Part shown: piece by piece, positions 1 to 5,589 of the stretch | Position numbering within the stretch: position 1 is the first letter of the stretch | How the letters are laid out: the number at the start of each line of letters is the position of its first letter | Assembly (NCBI GenBank): GCA_964563465.1 | Contig: CAZLVZ010000024.1 | Coordinates: 1-7,860, forward strand | Length of the DNA stretch: 7,860 nucleotides | Source of the DNA: JAYENY01 sp964563465 | GTDB taxonomy: Bacteria > Patescibacteriota > Minisyncoccia > Minisyncoccales > PEYH01 | Direction of reading: 5' to 3' | Made by a program: the position numbers and the translations under genes | Notes under the pieces: model-generated | Seen by the model: only the letters and a program-made list of their open reading frames with translations | What the model was told of the DNA's origin: nothing | Database searches by the model: none

Positions 1-32
1 TTGTTAAATTGTTAAATTGTTAAGTTGTTAAA
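1..32. repeat. Tandem octamer TTGTTAAA, four units, cut by window start
   Basis: Four consecutive 8-base units read TTGTTAAA; the third ends in G instead of A. The array stops 6 bases before the clpB start codon and may continue beyond the left edge. It fills the position where a ribosome binding site would be expected, and no purine-rich Shine-Dalgarno is present. Whether it is a promoter-proximal element, a slippage-prone spacer or an assembly artefact cannot be decided from 32 bases. Confidence 0.8.
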
Positions 33-38
33 TTAATT

Positions 39-2723
39 ATGTTAGTTAACCCAGGCGGAGAATTTACACAAAGAGCCCAACAAGCTATTTTTATGGCTCA
101 AGAGTTGGCGCGAAAACAAAATCAAGAGCAGATTGATGCTTTGCATCTTTTGTATGCTTTAATAAATCAGGAAGAAACTATTGTAGCAACAGTTTTGAAA
201 AAGATGAAGATAGAAATTTCGGATATTAAAGACAAGACGATAAGAGCAATAAATACTAATCAAAATTTTTCTAAAAAACAAGACCGTCAAGCGGAACGCA
301 TGGCTGGTCAATTTTATTTAACCCAAGATATGGTTCGGGTTTTAGACAGGGCTAGAAAAGAAGCAACGAGAATGAAAGATCAATTTATCTCAGCCGAGCA
401 TTTATTCTTAGCTTTGTTTGAGGTTCCTTCAGAAGCAAAGAAAATTCTAGAAAGATATATTTCTATTGGTTTAGATTATAACAGCGTTTTACAGCATTTA
501 TCAGAGATCAGAGGAGGGGAAAATATTACTGACCCAAATCCAGAGTCAAAATATCAAGTAATTGATAAATATTGTAAAAACCTTACTACTTCAGCTAAGA
601 AAGGAAAACTTGACCCAATAATTGGCAGAGAAAACGAAACTAGAAGGGTAGTTCAAATTTTATCCCGTCGTACTAAGAATAATCCGGTTTTAATAGGGGA
701 AGCGGGAGTTGGAAAAACAGCTATTGTTGAGGGCTTGGCTCAAAAAATTGTTCAAGGAGATATACCAGAGAGTTTGAAGACAAAAGAAATTATTGCCTTA
801 GATCTTGGACTTTTAATTGCTGGTACTAAATATAGGGGAGAATTTGAACAACGACTTAAGGCGTTGGTTCGGGAAATTGAGAAAGCCAAAGATCATTATA
901 TCTTATTTATAGACGAGCTTCACACTGTAATGGGTGCTGGTGCAGCTGAGGGTTCGGTTGATGCTTCAAATCTATTAAAGCCAGCATTGGGACGTGGTGA
1001 GTTAAGAGCAGTTGGAGCGACTACTTTAAAAGAATATCAAAAATATGTTGAAAGAGATCCTGCCTTGGAAAGAAGATTTATGCCTGTTTATGTTTCCGAA
1101 CCTAGTATTGAAGACACTATTGCTATTTTGCGTGGAATTAAACATAAATACGAACTTCATCACGGGGTAAAAATTAAAGACCCAGCATTAATAGCTGCAG
1201 CTGAACTTTCTGCTCGCTATATCTCTGACAGATTTTTACCTGATAAAGCAGTAGATTTAATGGATGAAGCAGCTTCCGGCTTGCGGTTAGAGATAGAATC
1301 AGAGCCAGTTGAAGTAGAGGAAGTTAAAAAAGAGCTTCAACGATTAACAATAGAGAGAGAGGCGTTGAAAAACGAGAAAGATGCTAATTCCAAAAAAAGA
1401 TTAGCAATTTGCAAGAGAACGCTTGCTAATTTGCAAGAAAAAGCAAAAAATTTAGAAATGAAATGGAAAACAGAAAGGGATTTAATCCATACTTTGCGTC
1501 AATTCAAAAAAGATATGGATGCTTTAAGCTTTGAAGCTGAAGTTGCTCAAAGAGAAGGGGATTTAGAAAAGGTGGCTCGGATTAAATATGGATTAGTTCC
1601 TGATATTTTAAAACAAATTCAGAAAAAAGAAAAAGAATTAGTTAATTTTCGAAAAAAACATCAAGTTTTGAAAGAAGAGGTTGGAAAAGAAGATATTGCC
1701 CGAGTTATTTCACAATGGACGGGTATTCCGGCAACTAACCTTTTAGAAGAAGAGGCAAAGAAATTAGTTAGAATGGAGAAGGTCCTTGGCAGAAGAATAA
1801 TTGGTCAAGGAAAAGCCATAAAAGCTATTTCTAATGCTATAAGAAGAAGTAGGGCAGGCATCTCCGAAGAAGACAAGCCACTTGGTTCTTTTATATTCTT
1901 AGGACCAACAGGTGTTGGGAAAACTGAAACAGCCAAGGCCTTGGCAGAATTTTTATTTAACGATGAAAACGCTTTGATTCGTTTGGATATGTCGGAATAT
2001 ATGGAACGCCACACTATTTCCAAAATGATTGGGTCTCCTCCCGGTTATGTTGGTTACGATGAAGCAGGTCAATTTACTGAGAAAATTCGGCGTCGTCCAT
2101 ACAGTGTAATTCTTTTAGATGAGATAGAAAAAGCTCATCCCGAAGTTTTTAATATTTTACTTCAAATTTTAGACGATGGTCGCTTAACCGATGCTAAGGG
2201 TAGGCAAGTTTCTTTTAAGAACAGCATTATTATTATGACTTCTAATCTCGGGTCAGAACTTATTGCCAGAATGAGCACCTTAGGATTTGCTCAAGGAGTA
2301 GAAGAGGAATATAAAACACTTGAAGATAAAGTTCAAGATGCGTTGAAAGAAAAATTTAGACCAGAGTTTTTGAATCGGCTTGACGAAGTTGTTGTTTTCA
2401 ATTATTTAAACCAAAAAGAAATTAGAGAAATTGTTGATTTGGAATTGGCCAAAGTTCAGAAACGGCTTAAAAAGAAAGGGATAAAGATTAAAGTGAACGA
2501 TGAAGTTAAAGATTTCTTACTTAAAAAAGGTTTTGATCATAAATTAGGGGCAAGGCCTCTTAAAAGGGTAATCCAGAAATTTATTCTTGATCCGTTATCT
2601 TTGAGTATTGTTATTGGCGAGATTAAACAAGGAGACAGGGTGGCTATTGAACTTGAAGAGGGAAAGATTGTTTTCCAAACGGCCAAAGGATTGACAAAGA
2701 CAAGCCAAGGAGTAAAAGCTTAG
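39..2723 (+). CDS. clpB: ClpB-type AAA+ protein disaggregase
   Basis: Hexameric cytosolic ATPase that, with DnaK, pulls proteins out of aggregates (known for the family). Visible in order: Clp N-terminal repeat domain (residues about 6-155); first AAA+ module with Walker A GEAGVGKT (220-227) and Walker B ending in D292-E293; a long coiled-coil middle domain (about 412-545, with GDLEKVARIKYG matching the ClpB motif-2 arm); second AAA+ module with Walker A GPTGVGKT (622-629), Walker B D694-E695 and the PPGYVGY pore loop; then the C-terminal small domain with the GARPLKR sensor-2 motif. The full-length middle domain argues for ClpB rather than ClpC or ClpA. At 894 residues it is slightly longer than E. 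coli ClpB (857). The first ATG fits the family N-terminus but has no Shine-Dalgarno. No CIRCE operator is visible in the 38 upstream bases. There is no terminator before the next gene, 45 bases away. Confidence 0.96.
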   Translation: MLVNPGGEFTQRAQQAIFMAQELARKQNQEQIDALHLLYALINQEETIVATVLKKMKIEISDIKDKTIRAINTNQNFSKKQDRQAERMAGQFYLTQDMVRVLDRARKEATRMKDQFISAEHLFLALFEVPSEAKKILERYISIGLDYNSVLQHLSEIRGGENITDPNPESKYQVIDKYCKNLTTSAKKGKLDPIIGRENETRRVVQILSRRTKNNPVLIGEAGVGKTAIVEGLAQKIVQGDIPESLKTKEIIALDLGLLIAGTKYRGEFEQRLKALVREIEKAKDHYILFIDELHTVMGAGAAEGSVDASNLLKPALGRGELRAVGATTLKEYQKYVERDPALERRFMPVYVSEPSIEDTIAILRGIKHKYELHHGVKIKDPALIAAAELSARYISDRFLPDKAVDLMDEAASGLRLEIESEPVEVEEVKKELQRLTIEREALKNEKDANSKKRLAICKRTLANLQEKAKNLEMKWKTERDLIHTLRQFKKDMDALSFEAEVAQREGDLEKVARIKYGLVPDILKQIQKKEKELVNFRKKHQVLKEEVGKEDIARVISQWTGIPATNLLEEEAKKLVRMEKVLGRRIIGQGKAIKAISNAIRRSRAGISEEDKPLGSFIFLGPTGVGKTETAKALAEFLFNDENALIRLDMSEYMERHTISKMIGSPPGYVGYDEAGQFTEKIRRRPYSVILLDEIEKAHPEVFNILLQILDDGRLTDAKGRQVSFKNSIIIMTSNLGSELIARMSTLGFAQGVEEEYKTLEDKVQDALKEKFRPEFLNRLDEVVVFNYLNQKEIREIVDLELAKVQKRLKKKGIKIKVNDEVKDFLLKKGFDHKLGARPLKRVIQKFILDPLSLSIVIGEIKQGDRVAIELEEGKIVFQTAKGLTKTSQGVKA

Positions 2724-2726
2724 GAT
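2697..2726 (+). promoter_or_regulatory. Possible promoter of the first sigma gene, overlapping the clpB stop
   Basis: A TAGGAT hexamer (2721-2726) contains the clpB TAG stop. It lies 3 bases before a TTTAATATTGTAC block (2730-2742). The second sigma gene has TAGAAT at exactly the same spacing from the same 13-base block, so this -10 is supported by comparison of the two copies. The -35 is poor: AAGACA at 2697-2702, 18 bases upstream. Read-through from clpB is also likely because no terminator separates them. Confidence 0.45.
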
Positions 2727-2752
2727 AGGTTTAATATTGTACTTTTTAAAAA

Positions 2753-2762
2753 AAGGAGGTGA
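2753..2762 (+). promoter_or_regulatory. Strong ribosome binding site of the first sigma gene
   Basis: AAGGAGGTGA is a perfect match to the anti-Shine-Dalgarno end of 16S rRNA. GGAGG lies 9 bases before the ATG at 2769 and fixes that start. Confidence 0.85.
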
Positions 2763-2768
2763 AAAGAA

Positions 2769-3605
2769 ATGAAAAGAAGAGATCCTCTCGATGATTATCT
2801 GAAGGAAATAAGTAGAACTCCCCTATTAACAAGGGAAAAAGAGGTGGCGCTATCTAAACAAATAGCTGAAGAAGACCAAAAAGCCAAAGATGAATTTATT
2901 AAGGCGAATCTGCGTTTGGTTGTGTATGTTGCGACAAAATTTCATTCGTCTGTTACTTTGACTTTTTTTGACCTTATTCAAGAAGGAAACATGGGGCTTA
3001 TTAGAGCTGTGGAGAAATTTGACTATACAAAAGGTTTTAGATTCTCCACTTACGCTTCTCATTGGATTTATCAGGCTATATCAAGGGCTATTAGAGAGAA
3101 TGTCTCTACAATAAGGGTTCCAGAATGTACGAGGGTCTTAAAAAGGAAAATTAGAAAAGCTAAAGAAGAGTATGCGGATGAATATGGCAAAAATCCTAAT
3201 GATGAAGATTTGGCAAAGATTCTCGGCGTTACAGTAAAACTGATCCAAAGAGCTCGTCTTAGCAGTATTGGCGCTGCGCTTAGTTTAGATCGAAAAACAG
3301 GCAGACAAGAAGAGTTTTCTCTTTTGGATATCATTGAAGACCCGAAAAGTCCTTCTCCACATCAACGGGCGAGAGCGGAGCTTATAAAAGACGCTTTGTG
3401 GCAAGCTATGGAGGACTGTTTGGACGAAAGAGAAAAAGATATTATTAATTTTAGATTCGGCCTAAAGAATGGCGAAGGACAAAGTTTTCGTCAGATAGGT
3501 TCGGAGTTTGGAGTAAGTGCATCAAGGATTCAGCAGATAGAGAGAAAAGCGTTGAAGAAGTTAAAGAAAGAGTTTCCCTTTAATCCTTTAGATCCAAAAA
3601 ACTAA
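2769..3605 (+). CDS. RpoD-like (sigma-70 family) sigma factor, copy A
   Basis: RNA polymerase sigma subunit of 278 residues with region 1.2 (DDYLKEISRTPLL, 8-20), region 2 (core binding, FFDLIQEGNMGLIRAVEKFD at 66-85; DNA melting and -10 reading, 88-118), region 3 (about 119-185) and region 4 (about 215-266). It lacks region 1.1 and the non-conserved region, as group 2 alternative sigmas do. By alignment with E. coli sigma-70, region 2.4 keeps W434 (W99) and Q437 (Q102) but has H98 for W433, Y101 for R436 and S105 for T440. The region 4.2 recognition helix reads VSASRIQQIE, so the -35-contacting R584, E585 and R588 are replaced by A251, S252 and Q255. Altered or absent -35 recognition is therefore inferred. 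It follows clpB by 45 bases and ends at a strong terminator. It is unlikely to be the only housekeeping sigma, given its size and its close paralogue downstream. Confidence 0.9.
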   Translation: MKRRDPLDDYLKEISRTPLLTREKEVALSKQIAEEDQKAKDEFIKANLRLVVYVATKFHSSVTLTFFDLIQEGNMGLIRAVEKFDYTKGFRFSTYASHWIYQAISRAIRENVSTIRVPECTRVLKRKIRKAKEEYADEYGKNPNDEDLAKILGVTVKLIQRARLSSIGAALSLDRKTGRQEEFSLLDIIEDPKSPSPHQRARAELIKDALWQAMEDCLDEREKDIINFRFGLKNGEGQSFRQIGSEFGVSASRIQQIERKALKKLKKEFPFNPLDPKN

Positions 3606-3608
3606 CAC

Positions 3609-3643
3609 CCGAGAGTGAGCCATAATTCACTCTCGGTTTTTTT
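3609..3643 (+). terminator. Rho-independent terminator after sigma copy A
   Basis: A perfect 10-bp stem, CCGAGAGTGA (3609-3618) with TCACTCTCGG (3627-3636), has an 8-base loop and is followed by seven T (3637-3643). It begins 3 bases after the stop codon. The right arm and T-tract are shared with the terminator of sigma copy B. Confidence 0.93.
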
Positions 3644-3647
3644 ATGT

Positions 3648-3666
3648 CAATAGGCCGGGTCTATTG
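3648..3666 (+). repeat. REP-like palindrome, copy L1 (orphan)
   Basis: CAATAGGCCGGGTCTATTG has a perfect 6-bp stem (CAATAG/CTATTG) around a GCCGGGT loop. It is the same 19-mer as copies flanking the transposase at 5590-6276 but lies about 1.9 kb away. It starts exactly 4 bases after the T-tract of the sigma-A terminator, the same spacing as copy L2 after the sigma-B terminator. Confidence 0.85.
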
Positions 3667-3718
3667 CAAAATTTCAAACCATCAAAACATCCATATGCGT
3701 ATATATTACCTCAATGTC

Positions 3719-3747
3719 TTGACATATATATTCATTGATGTTATGCT
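3719..3747 (+). promoter_or_regulatory. Sigma-70 type extended -10 promoter for the cysteine-rich gene
   Basis: TTGACA (3719-3724, perfect -35), a 17-base spacer, then TATGCT (3742-3747) preceded by a TGT extended -10 motif at 3739-3741. The predicted transcription start is near 3754, giving a leader of about 95 bases. Confidence 0.75.
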
Positions 3748-3768
3748 TTGGGACATCGGAGGTGGTTT

Positions 3769-3786
3769 ATGAAGCAATTCTTTTAA
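3769..3786 (+). CDS. Five-codon leader ORF (MKQFF) in the 5' UTR
   Basis: ATG at 3769 is followed by AAG CAA TTC TTT TAA. It has its own strong Shine-Dalgarno, GGAGGT (3758-3763), 5 bases before the ATG. It sits about 15 bases from the predicted transcription start and ends just before a folded segment. A ribosome binding site this good ahead of so short a frame suggests a translated leader peptide whose occupancy affects the downstream fold. Alternatively it could be a degraded gene start. No attenuation codon bias is obvious beyond two Phe codons. Confidence 0.45.
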   Translation: MKQFF

Positions 3787-3837
3787 GGGTTGGGTAAGAG
3801 CCAGAACGGCTGTTCTACGGCAAAAACCCAATTTTTT
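3787..3837 (+). promoter_or_regulatory. Structured leader, possible attenuator or RNA switch
   Basis: TTGGGT (3790-3795) pairs with ACCCAA (3826-3831), immediately followed by six T (3832-3837). Inside, GCC (3800-3802) pairs with GGC (3819-3821), and AGAAC (3803-3807) pairs with GTTCT (3812-3816) across a GGCT loop, with an AC bulge. A second GGGT at 3787-3790 could compete for the same ACCC. The T-run abuts the Shine-Dalgarno AGGAGG of the next gene (3838-3843), so the fold could act on termination or on translation. It matches no riboswitch class I can recall. Confidence 0.5.
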
Positions 3838-3848
3838 AGGAGGATAAC

Positions 3849-4448
3849 ATGAGGGGAATATTTTGGATTGTGCTATCGGCGGCGATTATCGCCTCTACAA
3901 TGGCGATATCGATGTGTTGCTATGAACCCGTAGTTTTTATACCTCAACCAGCGCCTGTTACGCCAGCTTTTAGTCCGAATCTTTATGAAGATGCGTGTGT
4001 AATAGATGTAACGCATCCAGAGCTTCGGATTAATCTTGATAGAGTAGAAAAGCAGGCTCCGGGATGTTCCTTGTGCCAATATTGGTTCCGAGTTTGGAAT
4101 CAGACTTCGGCCGTAGGGACTAAGGCATATGAAACGCGGATTCTAGTAATTGAAGCTCCCGAACAGCAGATAGTTCTGAATGGTAAGGCCATTCAAAGGC
4201 TTAAGTTACATGGCTTTGTAACAGAACTGTTACCTGTCAGATACCCCGTTCTTTACGATGAAGAGTATTTCGTTGTTGAGGGTATGTGTCCGGAGTGTTT
4301 GCCACTTGGACAGCAATACCTAACACTCATTATTGAGTATTATGAGTGTGCGGGTATTCAAAGATTCCAAGTTGTTTGCGACCTTCGGAGTCAAGCAGTG
4401 AAGGTGCTTCAACAGGCATTCGAACCAACAGGCAACGATTGCAGATAA
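3849..4448 (+). CDS. Cysteine-rich exported or membrane-anchored protein, unknown family
   Basis: I do not recognise the family. The 199-residue product starts with Arg and a hydrophobic stretch (about residues 4-22) that looks like a signal peptide or N-terminal anchor. The following Cys23-Cys24 is not a good lipobox, because Met precedes the Cys. A Pro-rich linker (27-43) leads to a globular region with ten cysteines in the whole protein, including two CxxC motifs, CSLC (73-76) and CPEC (147-150), plus C50, C167, C177 and C198. These could form disulfides or bind metal after export. The start is fixed by AGGAGG 5 bases upstream. The gene is a single transcription unit with its own promoter, leader and terminator, placed between two paralogous sigma genes. 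Its base composition is less AT-rich than its neighbours: 27 of the 60 bases at 3901-3960 are G or C, against about a third in clpB. This suggests a different origin or selection for high expression. Confidence 0.8.
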   Translation: MRGIFWIVLSAAIIASTMAISMCCYEPVVFIPQPAPVTPAFSPNLYEDACVIDVTHPELRINLDRVEKQAPGCSLCQYWFRVWNQTSAVGTKAYETRILVIEAPEQQIVLNGKAIQRLKLHGFVTELLPVRYPVLYDEEYFVVEGMCPECLPLGQQYLTLIIEYYECAGIQRFQVVCDLRSQAVKVLQQAFEPTGNDCR

Positions 4449-4453
4449 AACAG

Positions 4454-4495
4454 TACCTCTATGGAGGTAGGCCCCGCCTACCTCCATTTATTTTT
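4454..4495 (+). terminator. Terminator of the cysteine-rich gene, with an overlapping alternative hairpin
   Basis: ATGGAGGTAGGC (4461-4472) pairs perfectly with GCCTACCTCCAT (4476-4487) around a 3-base loop, followed by a T-rich tail (4487-4495, interrupted by one A). TACCTC at 4454-4459 duplicates the terminator's right-arm TACCTC (4479-4484) and can instead pair with GAGGTA (4464-4469) across a 4-base loop. That shorter hairpin would compete with the terminator stem. Confidence 0.85.
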
Positions 4496-4530
4496 ATATC
4501 TATACATCCTCTGGGACGATTCAGAATTGC

Positions 4531-4558
4531 TTGACAAAAAATAGAGATAAGTTAGAAT
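4531..4558 (+). promoter_or_regulatory. Near-consensus sigma-70 promoter of sigma copy B
   Basis: TTGACA (4531-4536), a 16-base spacer, then TAGAAT (4553-4558, 5 of 6 to consensus). It lies 46 bases before the ATG. The -10 is followed after 3 bases by the TTTAATATTGTAC block (4562-4574) that also precedes sigma copy A. Confidence 0.85.
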
Positions 4559-4590
4559 AATTTTAATATTGTACCTTTCCAAAAGTCCAA

Positions 4591-4596
4591 AAGGAG
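4591..4596 (+). promoter_or_regulatory. Ribosome binding site of sigma copy B
   Basis: AAGGAG lies 7 bases before the ATG at 4604 and fixes that start. Confidence 0.8.
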
Positions 4597-4603
4597 ATAA
4601 AAA

Positions 4604-5449
4604 ATGAAAAGAAGAGATAGCCTTGATGATTATCTGAAGGAAATAAGTAGAACTCCCCTATTAAAAAGGAAAAAAGAGGTGGCGTTATTTAATCAAATAG
4701 CCGAAGGAGACCAAAAAGCCAAAGATGAAATGATTCAAGCAAACTTGCGTTTAGTTGTAAGTGTTGCTAAGGAATTTCGTTCATCGGTTTTTCTAAGTTT
4801 TTTTGATATTATTCAAGAAGGAAATATTGGGCTTATCATAGCTGTGGAGAAATTTGACCATACAAGGGGGTTCAAATTTTCTACTTATGCCTATTATTGG
4901 ATTTATAGCACGATTTCAAGAGCTATTAGAGAGAATATTTCTACCATAAGAGTTCCGGCAGGGACAATAGCCCTTAAAAGGAAAATCAGAAGAGCAGAAG
5001 AAGAATATTTAGATAAACACAATGTAATTCCCCAAGACGAGGAGTTGGCAGAGATTCTTAATGTCAAGATAGAGGCAGTGCAAAGAGCTCGCCTTAGCAG
5101 CACTCATGCCACATTAGAGTTGGATCGAAAATCACGCAGAGAGGAACCTTCCCTTTTGGATTTCATTAGTGATCCAAAAGCTCTTTTTCCAATCGAAGAG
5201 TATGAGAGAGAAAGAAAAATGGTTATTAGGAAGAGGATTCTCTTGGAATTAATAGAAAATTGTCTTGACAAGAGAGAGAAAGAGATTATCTTTCTTAGAT
5301 TTGGCTTGAATGGTTACGAGAAACAAACTCTTAGACAGATAGGCGTGAAATTTGGAGTAAGCAGAGAATGGATTCGTCAAATAGAGAAGAAATCATTAGA
5401 AAAGTTAAAGGAGAAATCTCCCATTGATCCATTGACTCAGGAGAATTAA
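4604..5449 (+). CDS. RpoD-like (sigma-70 family) sigma factor, copy B
   Basis: A sigma subunit of 281 residues, paralogous to the product of 2769-3605: by eye about 62% identical, near-identical at the N-terminus and more divergent after residue 120. It has the same architecture: region 1.2 (DDYLKEISRTPLL), region 2 (66-118), region 3 (about 119-185) and region 4 (about 218-270), with no region 1.1. Region 4.2 reads VSREWIRQIE and keeps the -35-contacting R254, E255 and R258 (E. coli R584, E585, R588). Region 2.4 reads TYAYYWIYSTISRA. By alignment Q437 is S102, W433 is Y98, R436 is Y101 and T440 is S105, so reading of the upstream part of the -10 element is probably changed. It has its own strong promoter and a terminator, so it is expressed as one gene. 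Its downstream neighbour is a transposase element that probably did not bring it. Confidence 0.9.
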   Translation: MKRRDSLDDYLKEISRTPLLKRKKEVALFNQIAEGDQKAKDEMIQANLRLVVSVAKEFRSSVFLSFFDIIQEGNIGLIIAVEKFDHTRGFKFSTYAYYWIYSTISRAIRENISTIRVPAGTIALKRKIRRAEEEYLDKHNVIPQDEELAEILNVKIEAVQRARLSSTHATLELDRKSRREEPSLLDFISDPKALFPIEEYERERKMVIRKRILLELIENCLDKREKEIIFLRFGLNGYEKQTLRQIGVKFGVSREWIRQIEKKSLEKLKEKSPIDPLTQEN

Positions 5450-5452
5450 TAT

Positions 5453-5488
5453 CCGAGGGTTTGGTTTATCCACACTCTCGGTTTTTTT
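5453..5488 (+). terminator. Rho-independent terminator after sigma copy B
   Basis: CCGAGGGT (5453-5460) pairs with ACTCTCGG (5474-5481), with one G-T wobble. After a single mismatch TGG pairs with CCA, and seven T follow (5482-5488). The right arm and tail match the sigma-A terminator, while the left arm has drifted. Confidence 0.9.
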
Positions 5489-5492
5489 ATTT

Positions 5493-5511
5493 CACTAGGC
5501 CGGGTCTATTG
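5493..5511 (+). repeat. REP-like palindrome, copy L2
   Basis: CACTAGGCCGGGTCTATTG differs by one base from copy L1. It lies 4 bases after the sigma-B terminator T-tract. Its reverse orientation occurs on the far side of the transposase: the reverse complement of 6271-6289 matches it at 17 of 19 positions. Confidence 0.88.
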
Positions 5512-5545
5512 CATATTGCATTATATTTTTATTTTTATTACAATA

Positions 5546-5551
5546 TATAAT
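5546..5551 (+). promoter_or_regulatory. Possible -10 element for the transposase gene
   Basis: TATAAT is a perfect -10 hexamer directly adjoining the REP-like stem at 5550, with initiation expected inside that stem-loop. No convincing -35 lies 15-19 bases upstream, and the region is so AT-rich that the match may be chance. Confidence 0.3.
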
Positions 5552-5576
5552 ATCAATAGGCCGGGTCTATTGATAT
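5550..5576 (+). repeat. REP-like palindrome, copy L3, with extended stem
   Basis: The core CAATAGGCCGGGTCTATTG (5554-5572) is identical to copy L1. Here the stem extends to 10 perfect base pairs (ATATCAATAG/CTATTGATAT) around the 7-base GCCGGGT loop. It ends 13 bases before the transposase ATG and would form a hairpin in its 5' UTR. Confidence 0.9.
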
Positions 5577-5589
5577 CTTAAAATCTATT

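Noticed and set aside
1805..2023. Antisense open frame inside clpB
   Set aside because: It is the complement of the conserved second AAA+ module, with no start signals.
3071..3334. Antisense open frame of 87 codons within sigma copy A, with a related one at 4903-5103 in sigma copy B
   Set aside because: The similarity of the two frames is a by-product of the paralogous sense genes. Neither has a ribosome binding site or a plausible protein of its own.
3787..3837. Known riboswitch such as preQ1, fluoride or c-di-GMP
   Set aside because: The conserved core motifs of those classes that I can recall are absent, so only an unassigned structured leader is claimed.
4346..4534. Plus-strand frame overlapping the end of the Cys-rich gene and its terminator
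   Set aside because: It runs through the terminator hairpin in a different frame, lacks a ribosome binding site and has low-complexity content.
4574..4594. Hairpin CCTTT/AAAGG masking the sigma-B ribosome binding site
   Set aside because: There are only five mostly A-T pairs over a long loop. The equivalent in copy A is an equally weak T-run/A-run, so chance is the simpler reading.
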